Of a DNA stretch of 64,000 nucleotides, positions 36,222-43,004 are shown piece by piece. Below the pieces are notes generated by a model. That model saw only the letters and a list, made by a program, of their open reading frames with translations, was not told the DNA's origin and made no database searches. Position 1 is the stretch's first letter; each line of letters starts with the position of its first letter. The stretch covers positions 62,001-126,000 of the forward strand of contig JACKGR010000001.1 in NCBI GenBank assembly GCA_020631895.1. Reading direction: 5' to 3'. This stretch comes from Candidatus Nomurabacteria bacterium. Lineage in GTDB: Bacteria; Patescibacteriota; Saccharimonadia; Saccharimonadales; UBA7683. A program made the translations under genes and the position numbers.

Positions 36222-36245
36222 ATGATAGATATAATCAATCGCTAA
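36222..36245 (+). CDS. Leader peptide of the ABC-F gene (7 aa)
   Basis: ATG with SD AAAGGAG ten nt upstream, coding MIDIINR and ending TAA. Codons 4-6 (36231-36239) are perfectly complementary to 36276-36284. Short leader peptides of this kind precede ABC-F and other ribosome-targeted resistance genes of Firmicutes, where drug-stalled ribosomes switch the downstream terminator. Confidence 0.7.
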   Translation: MIDIINR

Positions 36246-36359
36246 TAAGTGTCGCACCTAGGCGATAGCTTTGCTATTGATTATTTCATTTCTTAACCCT
36301 GATTTATTAAACCGAGCATAAGTGCGACGCTTTCGTCTTAACCACTTGCTCGGTTTTTT
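36231..36359 (+). promoter_or_regulatory. Ribosome-mediated transcription attenuator of the ABC-F gene
   Basis: Three competing pairings are visible. (a) Leader codons 4-6 (36231-36239) with 36276-36284, 9 bp. (b) An antiterminator, 36247-36257 with 36322-36332: 11 bp with one G-U. (c) A terminator, 36310-36317 with 36348-36355 plus inner AAGTG/CACTT, then six T. Pairings b and c share bases, so they exclude each other. A ribosome finishing the leader would cover 36247-36257 and favour termination; one stalled on the early codons would free it and allow read-through. Confidence 0.7.
36310..36359 (+). terminator. Attenuator terminator before the ABC-F gene
   Basis: AACCGAGC / GCTCGGTT outer stem, AAGTG / CACTT and GACG / CGTC inner stems, followed by TTTTTT to 36359. 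It lies 14 nt before the coding start. Confidence 0.8.
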
Positions 36360-36372
36360 AGTTAGGAGAGAT

Positions 36373-37842
36373 ATGTTCACACTTCGTCATATATACAAAT
36401 CGTTTTCAGATAGAACTGTTCTGGAAGATGTAAGCCTGTCGGTGAATGCTGGCGAGGTTATTGCTCTTATTGGTGAAAATGGAGCAGGAAAGACGACGCT
36501 ACTTGAGATACTCCTCGGTACAACAAGACCAGATAGCGGCCATGTCGAGCGTAACGGAGAAACTGTCGGCTATATCCCCCAGGAAGCAGTGCTGAGTCGC
36601 AGTGTCCGAGAGAGTTTCCATCAGAACACCGAAGAGTGGCGTATTAACTACGCCCTTTCTCAGGTTGACCTAGACATCCCACTCGCTACGCAGACTAAGA
36701 AACTAAGTGGTGGCCAAAAAACTCGCTTGGCGTTTGCTGTGGTGCTAGCGACTGTCCCTGAGCCGACTGTGCTACTTCTGGACGAGCCAACCAATAACCT
36801 TGATACTGATGGTCTAAAATGGCTACGCCGCTTTATTGAGAGATTCAGTGGAGTTGTTCTCTTGGTGAGTCACGATCGTGCGTTCATCAATGATATTGCG
36901 GATAGAGTAATTGAGCTTAAAGATGGGAGGCTCGCTCAGTATGGGGGCAACTACGATTTCTATAGTCAGCAAAAGGATATTGAGCGTCGCAGTGAGTTAG
37001 TGCGATACACAAACAATCTTGAAGAACGTCAGAAGCTAAAAAAGGCTATCTGTCAGCAACAAGAACAAGGTCAGCATACCCACAATCACATAAAGCGATC
37101 AGATGGTGACAAGTATCAGCGAGACTTCTTTAGAAATCGGGTGACTAAAAAGTTTGGCCAACAAGCGCGAGCCTTAGAGAAACGTCTTGAACAGCTTGAT
37201 GATGTTGAAAAGCCTGAAACAATTCGTAGCTACAGGGTGGCATTGTCTGGTGAGGTGCATCAGCAGAAGCTAATATGTCGTCTGAATAACATCGATAAAG
37301 CCTACTCAAAGCCCGTAATTGATGGTGTGAGTCTAGAGATTCGTGGCAATGAACGGATTCAAGTGACTGGAAGCAATGGTAGCGGTAAGACAACACTACT
37401 TAAGATAGTAGCTGGAGCTGAAGTACCAGACGGAGGGCAGATTACTATAGGAACTGATGTGAGTATTGGTTACTTCTCACAAGATGTTAATGGCCTAGAC
37501 CATAGCCGCACTGCACTTGAGAACTTGGAGGATTGCATCACAGACTCTACCGCATTGTTTCGAGAGGCTCGAAGCCTAGGGCTTTCTAAGTTTGACCTGG
37601 AGAAGAAAACTGGCGAATTGTCACGTGGTCAGCAGGCTAAACTCGGCTTTGCTAAGCTCCTTTTGTCCGCCCATCAGCTGTTGATCCTTGATGAACCAAC
37701 AAATCACTTGGACATAAGAACCAAGGAGCAGATTGAAAATGCACTACAGCACTATAAGGGAGCAATACTAGTGGCCTCGCATGATAGCTACTTCGTAGAT
37801 ACACTAAATATCACAAAAGTTGTAGAATTGATACGAGAATGA
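36373..37842 (+). CDS. ABC-F ATPase, likely ribosome-protection (antibiotic resistance) type
   Basis: A 489-aa protein with two ABC cassettes and no membrane part: Walker A GENGAGKTT (34-42) and GSNGSGKTT (333-341), signatures LSGGQKTRL (111-119) and LSRGQQAKL (416-424), and Walker B LLLDEPTNNLD and LILDEPTNHLD. A long basic linker (about 195-285) separates them, as in ribosome-binding ABC-F proteins. ATG 36373 has SD AGGAG; an in-frame GTG at 36322 lies inside the terminator and is rejected. The attenuator, the position next to tRNA-Leu and the slightly higher G+C suggest a transferred resistance gene. The drug class is unknown. Confidence 0.88.
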   Translation: MFTLRHIYKSFSDRTVLEDVSLSVNAGEVIALIGENGAGKTTLLEILLGTTRPDSGHVERNGETVGYIPQEAVLSRSVRESFHQNTEEWRINYALSQVDLDIPLATQTKKLSGGQKTRLAFAVVLATVPEPTVLLLDEPTNNLDTDGLKWLRRFIERFSGVVLLVSHDRAFINDIADRVIELKDGRLAQYGGNYDFYSQQKDIERRSELVRYTNNLEERQKLKKAICQQQEQGQHTHNHIKRSDGDKYQRDFFRNRVTKKFGQQARALEKRLEQLDDVEKPETIRSYRVALSGEVHQQKLICRLNNIDKAYSKPVIDGVSLEIRGNERIQVTGSNGSGKTTLLKIVAGAEVPDGGQITIGTDVSIGYFSQDVNGLDHSRTALENLEDCITDSTALFREARSLGLSKFDLEKKTGELSRGQQAKLGFAKLLLSAHQLLILDEPTNHLDIRTKEQIENALQHYKGAILVASHDSYFVDTLNITKVVELIRE

Positions 37843-38327
37843 AAAAACCTACCTTGATATTATTCTGTGGACTGCCAGGCTCTGGCAAGACCACACTCGG
37901 CAAAAGACTGGCCAAGGAGCGAGGTATTACACGGTTGTGTACAGATGATTGGATGGCTGATCATGGGCTTAACTTGCAGGACGAAGCCTTACATGAGAAA
38001 AGCTGGAAAGCTTTGTGGGCCGCTGCATGGGAGAGGCTTGCAGACGGTGAATCACTACTGTTTGAGGATGGACTGTGGACCAAGAAGGAACGAGACAACA
38101 TCCGTGCGAGAGCAAAAGAGCTTGGGGTGGTGACAGAGTTTAACTACTTTGACGTTCCATTAGAAGTCCTTAAGCAACGAGTACAGCAGAGGAACAGTGA
38201 GGGTGGTCATGGTGTGGCTCAAATCACAGATGAACAGCTTGACCAATATTCAGAACTATTCGAGAAACCCTCTGAGGCAGAGTTAAGACTCTATGACATA
38301 ACCACGATTCACCGTCCTTCCGAGTAG
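37839..38327 (+). CDS. P-loop kinase-like protein coupled to the ABC-F gene
   Basis: A 162-aa AAA/zeta-toxin-like ATPase fold. It has Walker A GLPGSGKTTLGKRLA near residues 11-25, CTDDWM (Asp pair about residue 36), FEDGLWTKKERDNIRARA as the lid-like part, and LKQRVQQRN with the Arg residues of P-loop kinases. Relatives phosphorylate small molecules, including some antibiotics; the substrate here is unknown. ATG overlaps the ABC-F stop by 4 nt (ATGA), so both are expressed from the attenuated promoter. Confidence 0.75.
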   Translation: MKKPTLILFCGLPGSGKTTLGKRLAKERGITRLCTDDWMADHGLNLQDEALHEKSWKALWAAAWERLADGESLLFEDGLWTKKERDNIRARAKELGVVTEFNYFDVPLEVLKQRVQQRNSEGGHGVAQITDEQLDQYSELFEKPSEAELRLYDITTIHRPSE

Positions 38328-38396
38328 ATTCAAATACCTCTTTTATATAAATTAATTCCGCCACCATTACTTAATATAAGCTATTCGCATCTAAAA

Positions 38397-38425
38397 TTGA
38401 CATTCCCGACAGAGTGTGCTATAAT
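38397..38425 (+). promoter_or_regulatory. Consensus promoter of the hisS-region leader
   Basis: TTGACA (38397-38402), a 17-bp spacer and TGC-TATAAT (38420-38425). Both hexamers are perfect. The ATG of the leader peptide follows after 10 nt. Confidence 0.85.
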
Positions 38426-38435
38426 GAAAAGATAG

Positions 38436-38501
38436 ATGAGTAAAACCTATATACAATCAGTTTTAGTTCATGTACATATCCTGCCTCGTTTGGTCGGATA
38501 G
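38436..38501 (+). CDS. Putative leader peptide with two His codons
   Basis: A 21-aa frame. Residues 9-15 read VLVHVHI, with His codons at 38469-38471 and 38475-38477. The last three codons (38490-38498) contain most of an antiterminator arm that pairs with the 5' arm of the terminator at 38532. A ribosome waiting at the second His codon would end its footprint just before that arm; one at the stop codon would cover it. hisS is the second gene downstream, so sensing of His-tRNA charging is plausible. Confidence 0.55.
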   Translation: MSKTYIQSVLVHVHILPRLVG

Positions 38502-38556
38502 TTTTTAGTATTCTTACAAAGATTTAAATACAAGCTCCGATCACCGGGGCTTTTTT
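38491..38556 (+). promoter_or_regulatory. Attenuator (antiterminator/terminator) upstream of the 76-aa gene and hisS
   Basis: Antiterminator: TGGTCGGA (38491-38498) with TCCGATCA (38536-38543), 8 bp with one G-U. Terminator: AAGCTCCG (38532-38539) with CGGGGCTT (38545-38552), 8 bp, then six T (38551-38556). The two share 38536-38539 and exclude each other. Confidence 0.65.
38532..38556 (+). terminator. Intrinsic terminator of the His-codon leader
   Basis: AAGCTCCG-atcac-CGGGGCTT with one G-U pair and a run of six T. The next coding start is 32 nt downstream. Confidence 0.8.
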
Positions 38557-38587
38557 GATTTATTAAAAAATAGAGTAAAGGAAAATT

Positions 38588-38818
38588 ATGAATAGAGAAA
38601 CATTAATAAAGATTGTTGAAGAAGAATCTACAAATCCTAATCTTGAAGGAGCAGAATGCAATGTCGACGGCTCAGTAGTATTCGACAGAAGATATTCCCC
38701 AGAAGCAGTTAAGCAACTTGGATTAAATCCAAGAACTGCAGATTTAAATATAATCGGTCAGGTGGTCGTATGTCTTACTGAAGAAGAGATATATAAGCTA
38801 AACCTTAAGGATAAGTAG
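38588..38818 (+). CDS. Hypothetical 76-aa protein behind the His-codon leader
   Basis: Not recognised. A small acidic soluble protein (MNRETLIKIVEEESTNPN), probably alpha/beta, without Cys pairs or membrane segment. SD AAAGG lies upstream of ATG. It is transcribed from the attenuated promoter at 38397. A perfect 9-bp hairpin separates it from hisS. Because it shares the leader with hisS it may be linked to histidine or tRNA charging, but nothing in the protein shows this. Confidence 0.6.
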   Translation: MNRETLIKIVEEESTNPNLEGAECNVDGSVVFDRRYSPEAVKQLGLNPRTADLNIIGQVVVCLTEEEIYKLNLKDK

Positions 38819-38829
38819 GTTGTTTTATT

Positions 38830-38857
38830 GGGTACTAGAGCGGCATGCCTAGTACCC
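38830..38857 (+). other. Perfect 9-bp inverted repeat between the 76-aa gene and hisS
   Basis: GGGTACTAG - 10 nt - CTAGTACCC. No T run follows on either strand, so it is not a normal terminator. A TATAAT (38872-38877) lies 14 bp behind it, so it overlaps where a hisS -35 box would be. It could be an operator or an mRNA processing or stability hairpin. Confidence 0.55.
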
Positions 38858-38888
38858 AGACTAAAAATAAGTATAATGAAAGGTAATC

Positions 38889-40193
38889 ATGACTAAACTA
38901 AGCACACAGCCGTACAAAGGAGCCAGAGATTTTTATCCTGAGGATAAGAGATTGCAGAATTATATATTCAGCATTTGGGCAAAGGTTTGCCAGAGTTATG
39001 GGTATGAGGAGTATACAGCTCCGGTTTTAGAGCCGATTGAGCTTTACGCCAGTAAAACTAGCGATGAGATCGTTAATGAACAGACCTATAGCTTCAGCGA
39101 TAGAGGTGGCAGGACAATAGTCATGCGCCCTGAGATGACACCTTCAGTAAGCAGAATGGTTGCGGCTCGACGTCAAGAGCTACCATACCCACTAAGATGG
39201 TATTCTATCCCGGATTGTTGGCGATACGAGAGGCCTCAAAGAGGTAGAAACCGGCAATTCTGGCAATTAAATGCAGATATCTTTGGGGTGCCCACTGTTG
39301 ACGCTGATCTTGAAATGATTAGCATGGCCGATGCTATGATGAAGGCGTTTGGGGCCAAAAGTGACATGTACCAGATCAAAGTTAACAGCCGAAAGCTTAT
39401 AAACCTGATTATGACATCCTATCTTGAGCTTGATGATATGCAATCAAAGCAAATGATTAGGCTATTTGACAAAAAAGATAAGTTAGAGCCAACTGATTTT
39501 GTCTCACAGGCAAGTGCTATTTTGAATGATGAGCAAAAAGTTGCTGGTTTAGATAAACTAAAGGTCCTATTAAAAGCCAAGACTTTAGCTGAGCTTCCTG
39601 AGGAGATTACCAACACCCAGGCTGTTAAAGAGATTCAAATTCTTTTTTCATTACTAGCCGATCATCAGATAGAGAGCGTCAGGTTTGATATCACATTGAT
39701 GAGAGGGTTTGATTACTACACAGACATTGTTTTTGAAGTTTTTGACCTACATCATGATAACAATCGAGCAGTCTTTGGCGGTGGAAGATATGATGGATTG
39801 GTAGAAAAATTTGGAGTCGAGGCATTGCCGGCTGTAGGTTTTGCTATTGGTGATGCACCTATTGAGAACTTTTTGCAGAGTCATTTACTCGATCCCTTAT
39901 TAAGAAGTACTACAGATGTTTACGTTGTTACTGTTGGCGATACGCTTGGCCAGGCTCAAGACGTTGCAAAGGCTCTAAGATTAGCCGGAGTAAACGTTGC
40001 AGTAGATATTACAGACAAGAAGCCGGAGAAACAGGTAAAGACAGCCCTAAAACTAGGTGTCCAGTACTTACTATTTATCGGTCAAGAAGAAGTTGAACAA
40101 CAAAAATACATACTAAGAAACGTTGAATCTCAGCAAGAGGACGTCCTAGATATTGATGGTATAGTTACAAAGATTAATAATATAGCTCAATAA
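38889..40193 (+). CDS. hisS: Histidyl-tRNA synthetase
   Basis: The 434-aa class II synthetase for histidine. Motif 2 region is RWYSIPDCWRYERPQRGRNRQF, the His-A loop is RGFDYYTDIVFEV, and motif 3 is AVFGGGRYDGLVEKFG with AVGFAIG. The C-terminal anticodon-binding domain (VYVVTVGDTLGQAQDVAKALR) is complete. SD AAAGG lies before ATG. A private TATAAT at 38872 may add a second promoter besides the attenuated one. Confidence 0.96.
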   Translation: MTKLSTQPYKGARDFYPEDKRLQNYIFSIWAKVCQSYGYEEYTAPVLEPIELYASKTSDEIVNEQTYSFSDRGGRTIVMRPEMTPSVSRMVAARRQELPYPLRWYSIPDCWRYERPQRGRNRQFWQLNADIFGVPTVDADLEMISMADAMMKAFGAKSDMYQIKVNSRKLINLIMTSYLELDDMQSKQMIRLFDKKDKLEPTDFVSQASAILNDEQKVAGLDKLKVLLKAKTLAELPEEITNTQAVKEIQILFSLLADHQIESVRFDITLMRGFDYYTDIVFEVFDLHHDNNRAVFGGGRYDGLVEKFGVEALPAVGFAIGDAPIENFLQSHLLDPLLRSTTDVYVVTVGDTLGQAQDVAKALRLAGVNVAVDITDKKPEKQVKTALKLGVQYLLFIGQEEVEQQKYILRNVESQQEDVLDIDGIVTKINNIAQ

Positions 40194-40222
40194 TTTACAT
40201 TTTACATCTGGTATGACATAAT
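40194..40222 (+). promoter_or_regulatory. Promoter of tig
   Basis: TTTACA (40194-40199), a 17-bp spacer and CATAAT (40217-40222). ATG follows after 8 nt. Confidence 0.5.
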
Positions 40223-40230
40223 GCTCACTT

Positions 40231-41514
40231 ATGCATACAACAAGAAAAGACATTTCAGGTACAAAAATTGAGCTAGTGATTAAGGTTGACTCTGACGAGC
40301 TAGCTAGTGTTAAGCAAGCAACACTTACAAAAAAGAAATCTAGCGTTAAAGCTCCTGGATTCAGAGCTGGTAAAGCGCCTCTTAGCGTTATCGAGAAACA
40401 AATTGACCCATCTCAACTTCAGGGAGATGTTCTTCAGGAAGCTGTAAACAAGCACTATCAGGCTGCGATTGAGAAAGACAGTATCAAAGTGCTAAGCAAC
40501 CCTGAGGTTGAAATCACAAAGTTTGTTCCTTTTACAGAGCTGGAGTTCAAAGCCAAAGTTGACGTCATGCCATCTGTTAAACTCGGTGATTACAAAAAGA
40601 TTAAGAAAACCGTTAATAAAGTATCAGTAACTGAAAAAGAAATTCAAGAAGTCATCGATAATCTACTAAGTAAATCATCAAAGAAACAGGCTGTCGAGCG
40701 TAAAGCAAAAAATGGTGACGAAGTAATAATTGATTTTGAGGGAAGCAATGAAAAGGGAGAAAAAGTCGCCGGGGCTAGTGGCAAAGATTACCCGTTAGTT
40801 CTTGGGAGTAATAGTTTTATCCCTGGTTTTGAAGAAGGACTGGTAGGCCTTAAAAAAGGTGACAAAAAAGATGTTAAATTAACCTTCCCGAAAGAATATC
40901 ACGCCAAGCAACTTGCTGGAACAAAGATTACATTTGCTGTTAATGTTAAAGAAGTCAACGAGGTTGTCTTGCCAGAGGCTGATGATAAGTTCGCAGCAAG
41001 TCTTGGTCCATTCGAGACTCTAGCTGATCTTAAAAAAGATATAAAAACTCAGCTAACTGAGCAGAAGTTGTCCGAAGAACAGAACAAGGTGAAGGATTCA
41101 ATTGTCGAAGAGCTTGTTAAAAAGTCTACTTTTGATATGCCAGAAGTCCTGATCAGTGACCAAATCGCAATGCTAGAGCATGATTTTAATCAAAATCTTA
41201 TATATCGTGGGATCACACTTCCGGAGTACTTAAAGCAAGAGGGCTATAAAGATGCCGATGAGTGGAAAGCTAAAGATCTTAAACCTCAAGCTGAAAGACG
41301 TGTCAGCGTAGGAATTATCCTTGCGGAAGTAGCTGATAAAGAGAATCTAAAAGTTGACGAGACTGAAGTAGCGGCAAGGATTGCTCAGTATAAAACTCAG
41401 TATTCATCGCAAGCTGCTGAATTTGATAATCCAGAGATGCAACGAGAGGTTGTCTCAAGACTTTTGACAGAGAAGACAGTCGATAGACTTTTCAAACTCA
41501 GTACTAAGAAATAG
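40231..41514 (+). CDS. tig: Trigger factor
   Basis: A 427-aa ribosome-bound chaperone with prolyl isomerase activity. The ribosome-docking motif reads GFRAGKAPLSVIEK (usual GFRKGKVP) near residues 43-56. The FKBP-type domain spans about 155-245 (GDEVIIDFEGSNEKG, LVLGSNSFIPGFEEGLVG), followed by the helical substrate-cradling domain. The length is normal. It stands directly upstream of clpP, a common arrangement. Confidence 0.94.
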   Translation: MHTTRKDISGTKIELVIKVDSDELASVKQATLTKKKSSVKAPGFRAGKAPLSVIEKQIDPSQLQGDVLQEAVNKHYQAAIEKDSIKVLSNPEVEITKFVPFTELEFKAKVDVMPSVKLGDYKKIKKTVNKVSVTEKEIQEVIDNLLSKSSKKQAVERKAKNGDEVIIDFEGSNEKGEKVAGASGKDYPLVLGSNSFIPGFEEGLVGLKKGDKKDVKLTFPKEYHAKQLAGTKITFAVNVKEVNEVVLPEADDKFAASLGPFETLADLKKDIKTQLTEQKLSEEQNKVKDSIVEELVKKSTFDMPEVLISDQIAMLEHDFNQNLIYRGITLPEYLKQEGYKDADEWKAKDLKPQAERRVSVGIILAEVADKENLKVDETEVAARIAQYKTQYSSQAAEFDNPEMQREVVSRLLTEKTVDRLFKLSTKK

Positions 41515-41531
41515 CCTAAACACAAGTTAAA

Positions 41532-41558
41532 TTAGCAGTCTTGACTTGCGAGTGCTAA
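41532..41558 (+). promoter_or_regulatory. CIRCE operator of clpP (HrcA-binding site)
   Basis: TTAGCAGTC - 9 nt - GAGTGCTAA, one mismatch to the perfect repeat at clpC. The spacer again begins with TTGACT, the -35 box. Confidence 0.88.
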
Positions 41559-41570
41559 CTAAGCTACAAT
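41541..41570 (+). promoter_or_regulatory. Promoter of clpP
   Basis: TTGACT (41541-41546), an 18-bp spacer and TACAAT (41565-41570). ATG follows after 6 nt, predicting a leaderless message. Confidence 0.7.
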
Positions 41571-41576
41571 TTTAGT

Positions 41577-42158
41577 ATGTTAGTACCAACAGTAATTGAA
41601 CCATCAGGACAGGGCGAGCGAGCCTTTGACATCTATAGTCGGCTACTGCGAGAGCGGATTATTTTTTTACATGATGAAGTTAACGAGCACACTGCTGGCT
41701 TAATTGTTGCTCAACTATTATTTCTACAAAGCGAAGATGCCAAAAAAGATATATTCTTCTACATAAACAGCCCAGGTGGCCACGTGTATGATGGTCTTGC
41801 CATTTACGACACCATGCAGTTTATCGGCAACGATGTTCAAACTATCGGAATCGGTCTTCAGGCAAGTATGGGCGCTTTCCTATTAAGTTCTGGCACAAAG
41901 GGAAAGAGATTCATGCTACCAAACGCTAAAGCCATGATTCACCAGCCAAGCTCTGGAGCTAGGGGTAAAATCACTGATATGGAGATTGATCTTAAAGAAG
42001 GCATCGCCTTAAAGCACAAACTCAACCTAATCCTGGCCAAAAACACAGGTCAACCCCTAAAAAGAATTGAGAAGGACTCAGACAGGGATTACTGGATGAC
42101 AGCCGAAGAATCAGTAAAGTACGGGTTAGTAGATAAGATCATTACAAAAGCTAAATAG
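41577..42158 (+). CDS. clpP: ATP-dependent Clp protease proteolytic subunit
   Basis: A 193-aa serine peptidase that forms the 14-mer chamber. The catalytic Ser is in [14 protein letters not shown], the His in [12 protein letters not shown], and the Asp in [13 protein letters not shown]. It works with the ClpC encoded at 21975, and both carry CIRCE elements. No clpX follows; the next gene is an acetyltransferase. Confidence 0.96.
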   Translation: MLVPTVIEPSGQGERAFDIYSRLLRERIIFLHDEVNEHTAGLIVAQLLFLQSEDAKKDIFFYINSPGGHVYDGLAIYDTMQFIGNDVQTIGIGLQASMGAFLLSSGTKGKRFMLPNAKAMIHQPSSGARGKITDMEIDLKEGIALKHKLNLILAKNTGQPLKRIEKDSDRDYWMTAEESVKYGLVDKIITKAK

Positions 42159-42168
42159 ATATCAGATA

Positions 42169-42196
42169 TTGACACAATTTACGATAGTGGTATAAT
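42169..42196 (+). promoter_or_regulatory. Promoter of the GNAT gene
   Basis: TTGACA (42169-42174), a 16-bp spacer and TGG-TATAAT (42191-42196). ATG follows after 6 nt. Confidence 0.75.
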
Positions 42197-42202
42197 ATAT
42201 AT

Positions 42203-42850
42203 ATGAGTATTTCAAAAGCTAATCTTGCATTAAAGCCATATAGTTTACATCATCGATCTGTTGCAGAGGTGGTAGAAAGTGTTGGTTTTATTAGAGGTCT
42301 TAGGGATTTGGTTGCACATAACACAGAAGAACTTGCAGTAGATTTCCCTAATGTCCCAGAACGTTACAGAACTATGTACGAGTCTGCTAAATCTGTTAGA
42401 AGGGCAATTAACAACCCCGATCTTGATGCTTTTGCTATAGTACACGACCCTAAATGGCGTATAGGGCATGAATCAACTGCTACTTTTTTTGAAAATTTAA
42501 TCAGCGATTCAGATACAGGAGGCACGCTTTGGATACCAACAAAACCAGAACCAGTTGGAGTCGCCACTTTAGTAGGTGAAGAAGTCGACCCAAAAACAGC
42601 CTACGCTGCGTGGTGGGTTGATAAAGACCGTCAAAATCAGGGTGTTGGGACTTTTGCTGCAAGTGCATTAGTGCTTGTAGCTAGACAAAAGGGTCTTGAG
42701 CGAGTTAATGCATATGTCCGACCCGAAAATGAGCCTTCGACTTCAGTAGTAGAGGAATTAGGTTTCAAAGCTGTAGGCAAATCTGCGGTAGTAGATCTAG
42801 GCGACAATGTTACAGCACCTCGACAGAAGTTTAGCCTAGAGCTAGCTTAA
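42203..42850 (+). CDS. GNAT-family N-acetyltransferase
   Basis: A 215-aa protein. Residues about 110-200 carry the GNAT core: VGVATLVGEEVD, AAWWVDKDRQNQGVGTFAAS (acetyl-CoA loop, RxxGxG-like QNQGVG) and RVNAYVRPENEPSTSVVEELGFKAVG. It transfers an acetyl group to an unknown amine. The N-terminal 100 residues are helical and not recognised. The start is well defined by its leaderless promoter. Confidence 0.8.
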   Translation: MSISKANLALKPYSLHHRSVAEVVESVGFIRGLRDLVAHNTEELAVDFPNVPERYRTMYESAKSVRRAINNPDLDAFAIVHDPKWRIGHESTATFFENLISDSDTGGTLWIPTKPEPVGVATLVGEEVDPKTAYAAWWVDKDRQNQGVGTFAASALVLVARQKGLERVNAYVRPENEPSTSVVEELGFKAVGKSAVVDLGDNVTAPRQKFSLELA

Positions 42851-42853
42851 CTA

Positions 42854-42882
42854 TTGACATTTACTTCAATACTCTTCACAAT
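42854..42882 (+). promoter_or_regulatory. Promoter of rpoBC
   Basis: TTGACA (42854-42859), a 17-bp spacer and CACAAT (42877-42882). It gives a leader of about 115 nt. Confidence 0.6.
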
Positions 42883-42904
42883 GGAGTTCAAGAGGTAGTA
42901 TAAG

Positions 42905-42939
42905 TTGTATTTACTGTTGGTGCACGGTAGTAAATACAA
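42905..42939 (+). promoter_or_regulatory. Hairpin in the rpoBC leader
   Basis: TTGTATTTAC (42905-42914) pairs perfectly with GTAAATACAA (42930-42939), 10 bp with a 15-nt loop. No T run follows. It is a candidate site for control of rpoBC mRNA. Confidence 0.6.
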
Positions 42940-43004
42940 GACAAACTTAGGGTAACTTCGAGACGAAAAATTTAATTTAATGCTTTAAGGAGCTTAATCT
43001 GCCT

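Noticed and set aside
36322..36372. GTG start at 36322 for the ABC-F gene
   Set aside because: It lies inside the terminator/antiterminator. ATG 36373 has a good SD and begins the ABC domain normally.
38350..38370. Duplicate of the tRNA-Leu 3' end as an attachment site behind the ABC-F/kinase pair
   Set aside because: Only a weak match (ttccgccaccatt) is present; a real direct repeat should be longer.
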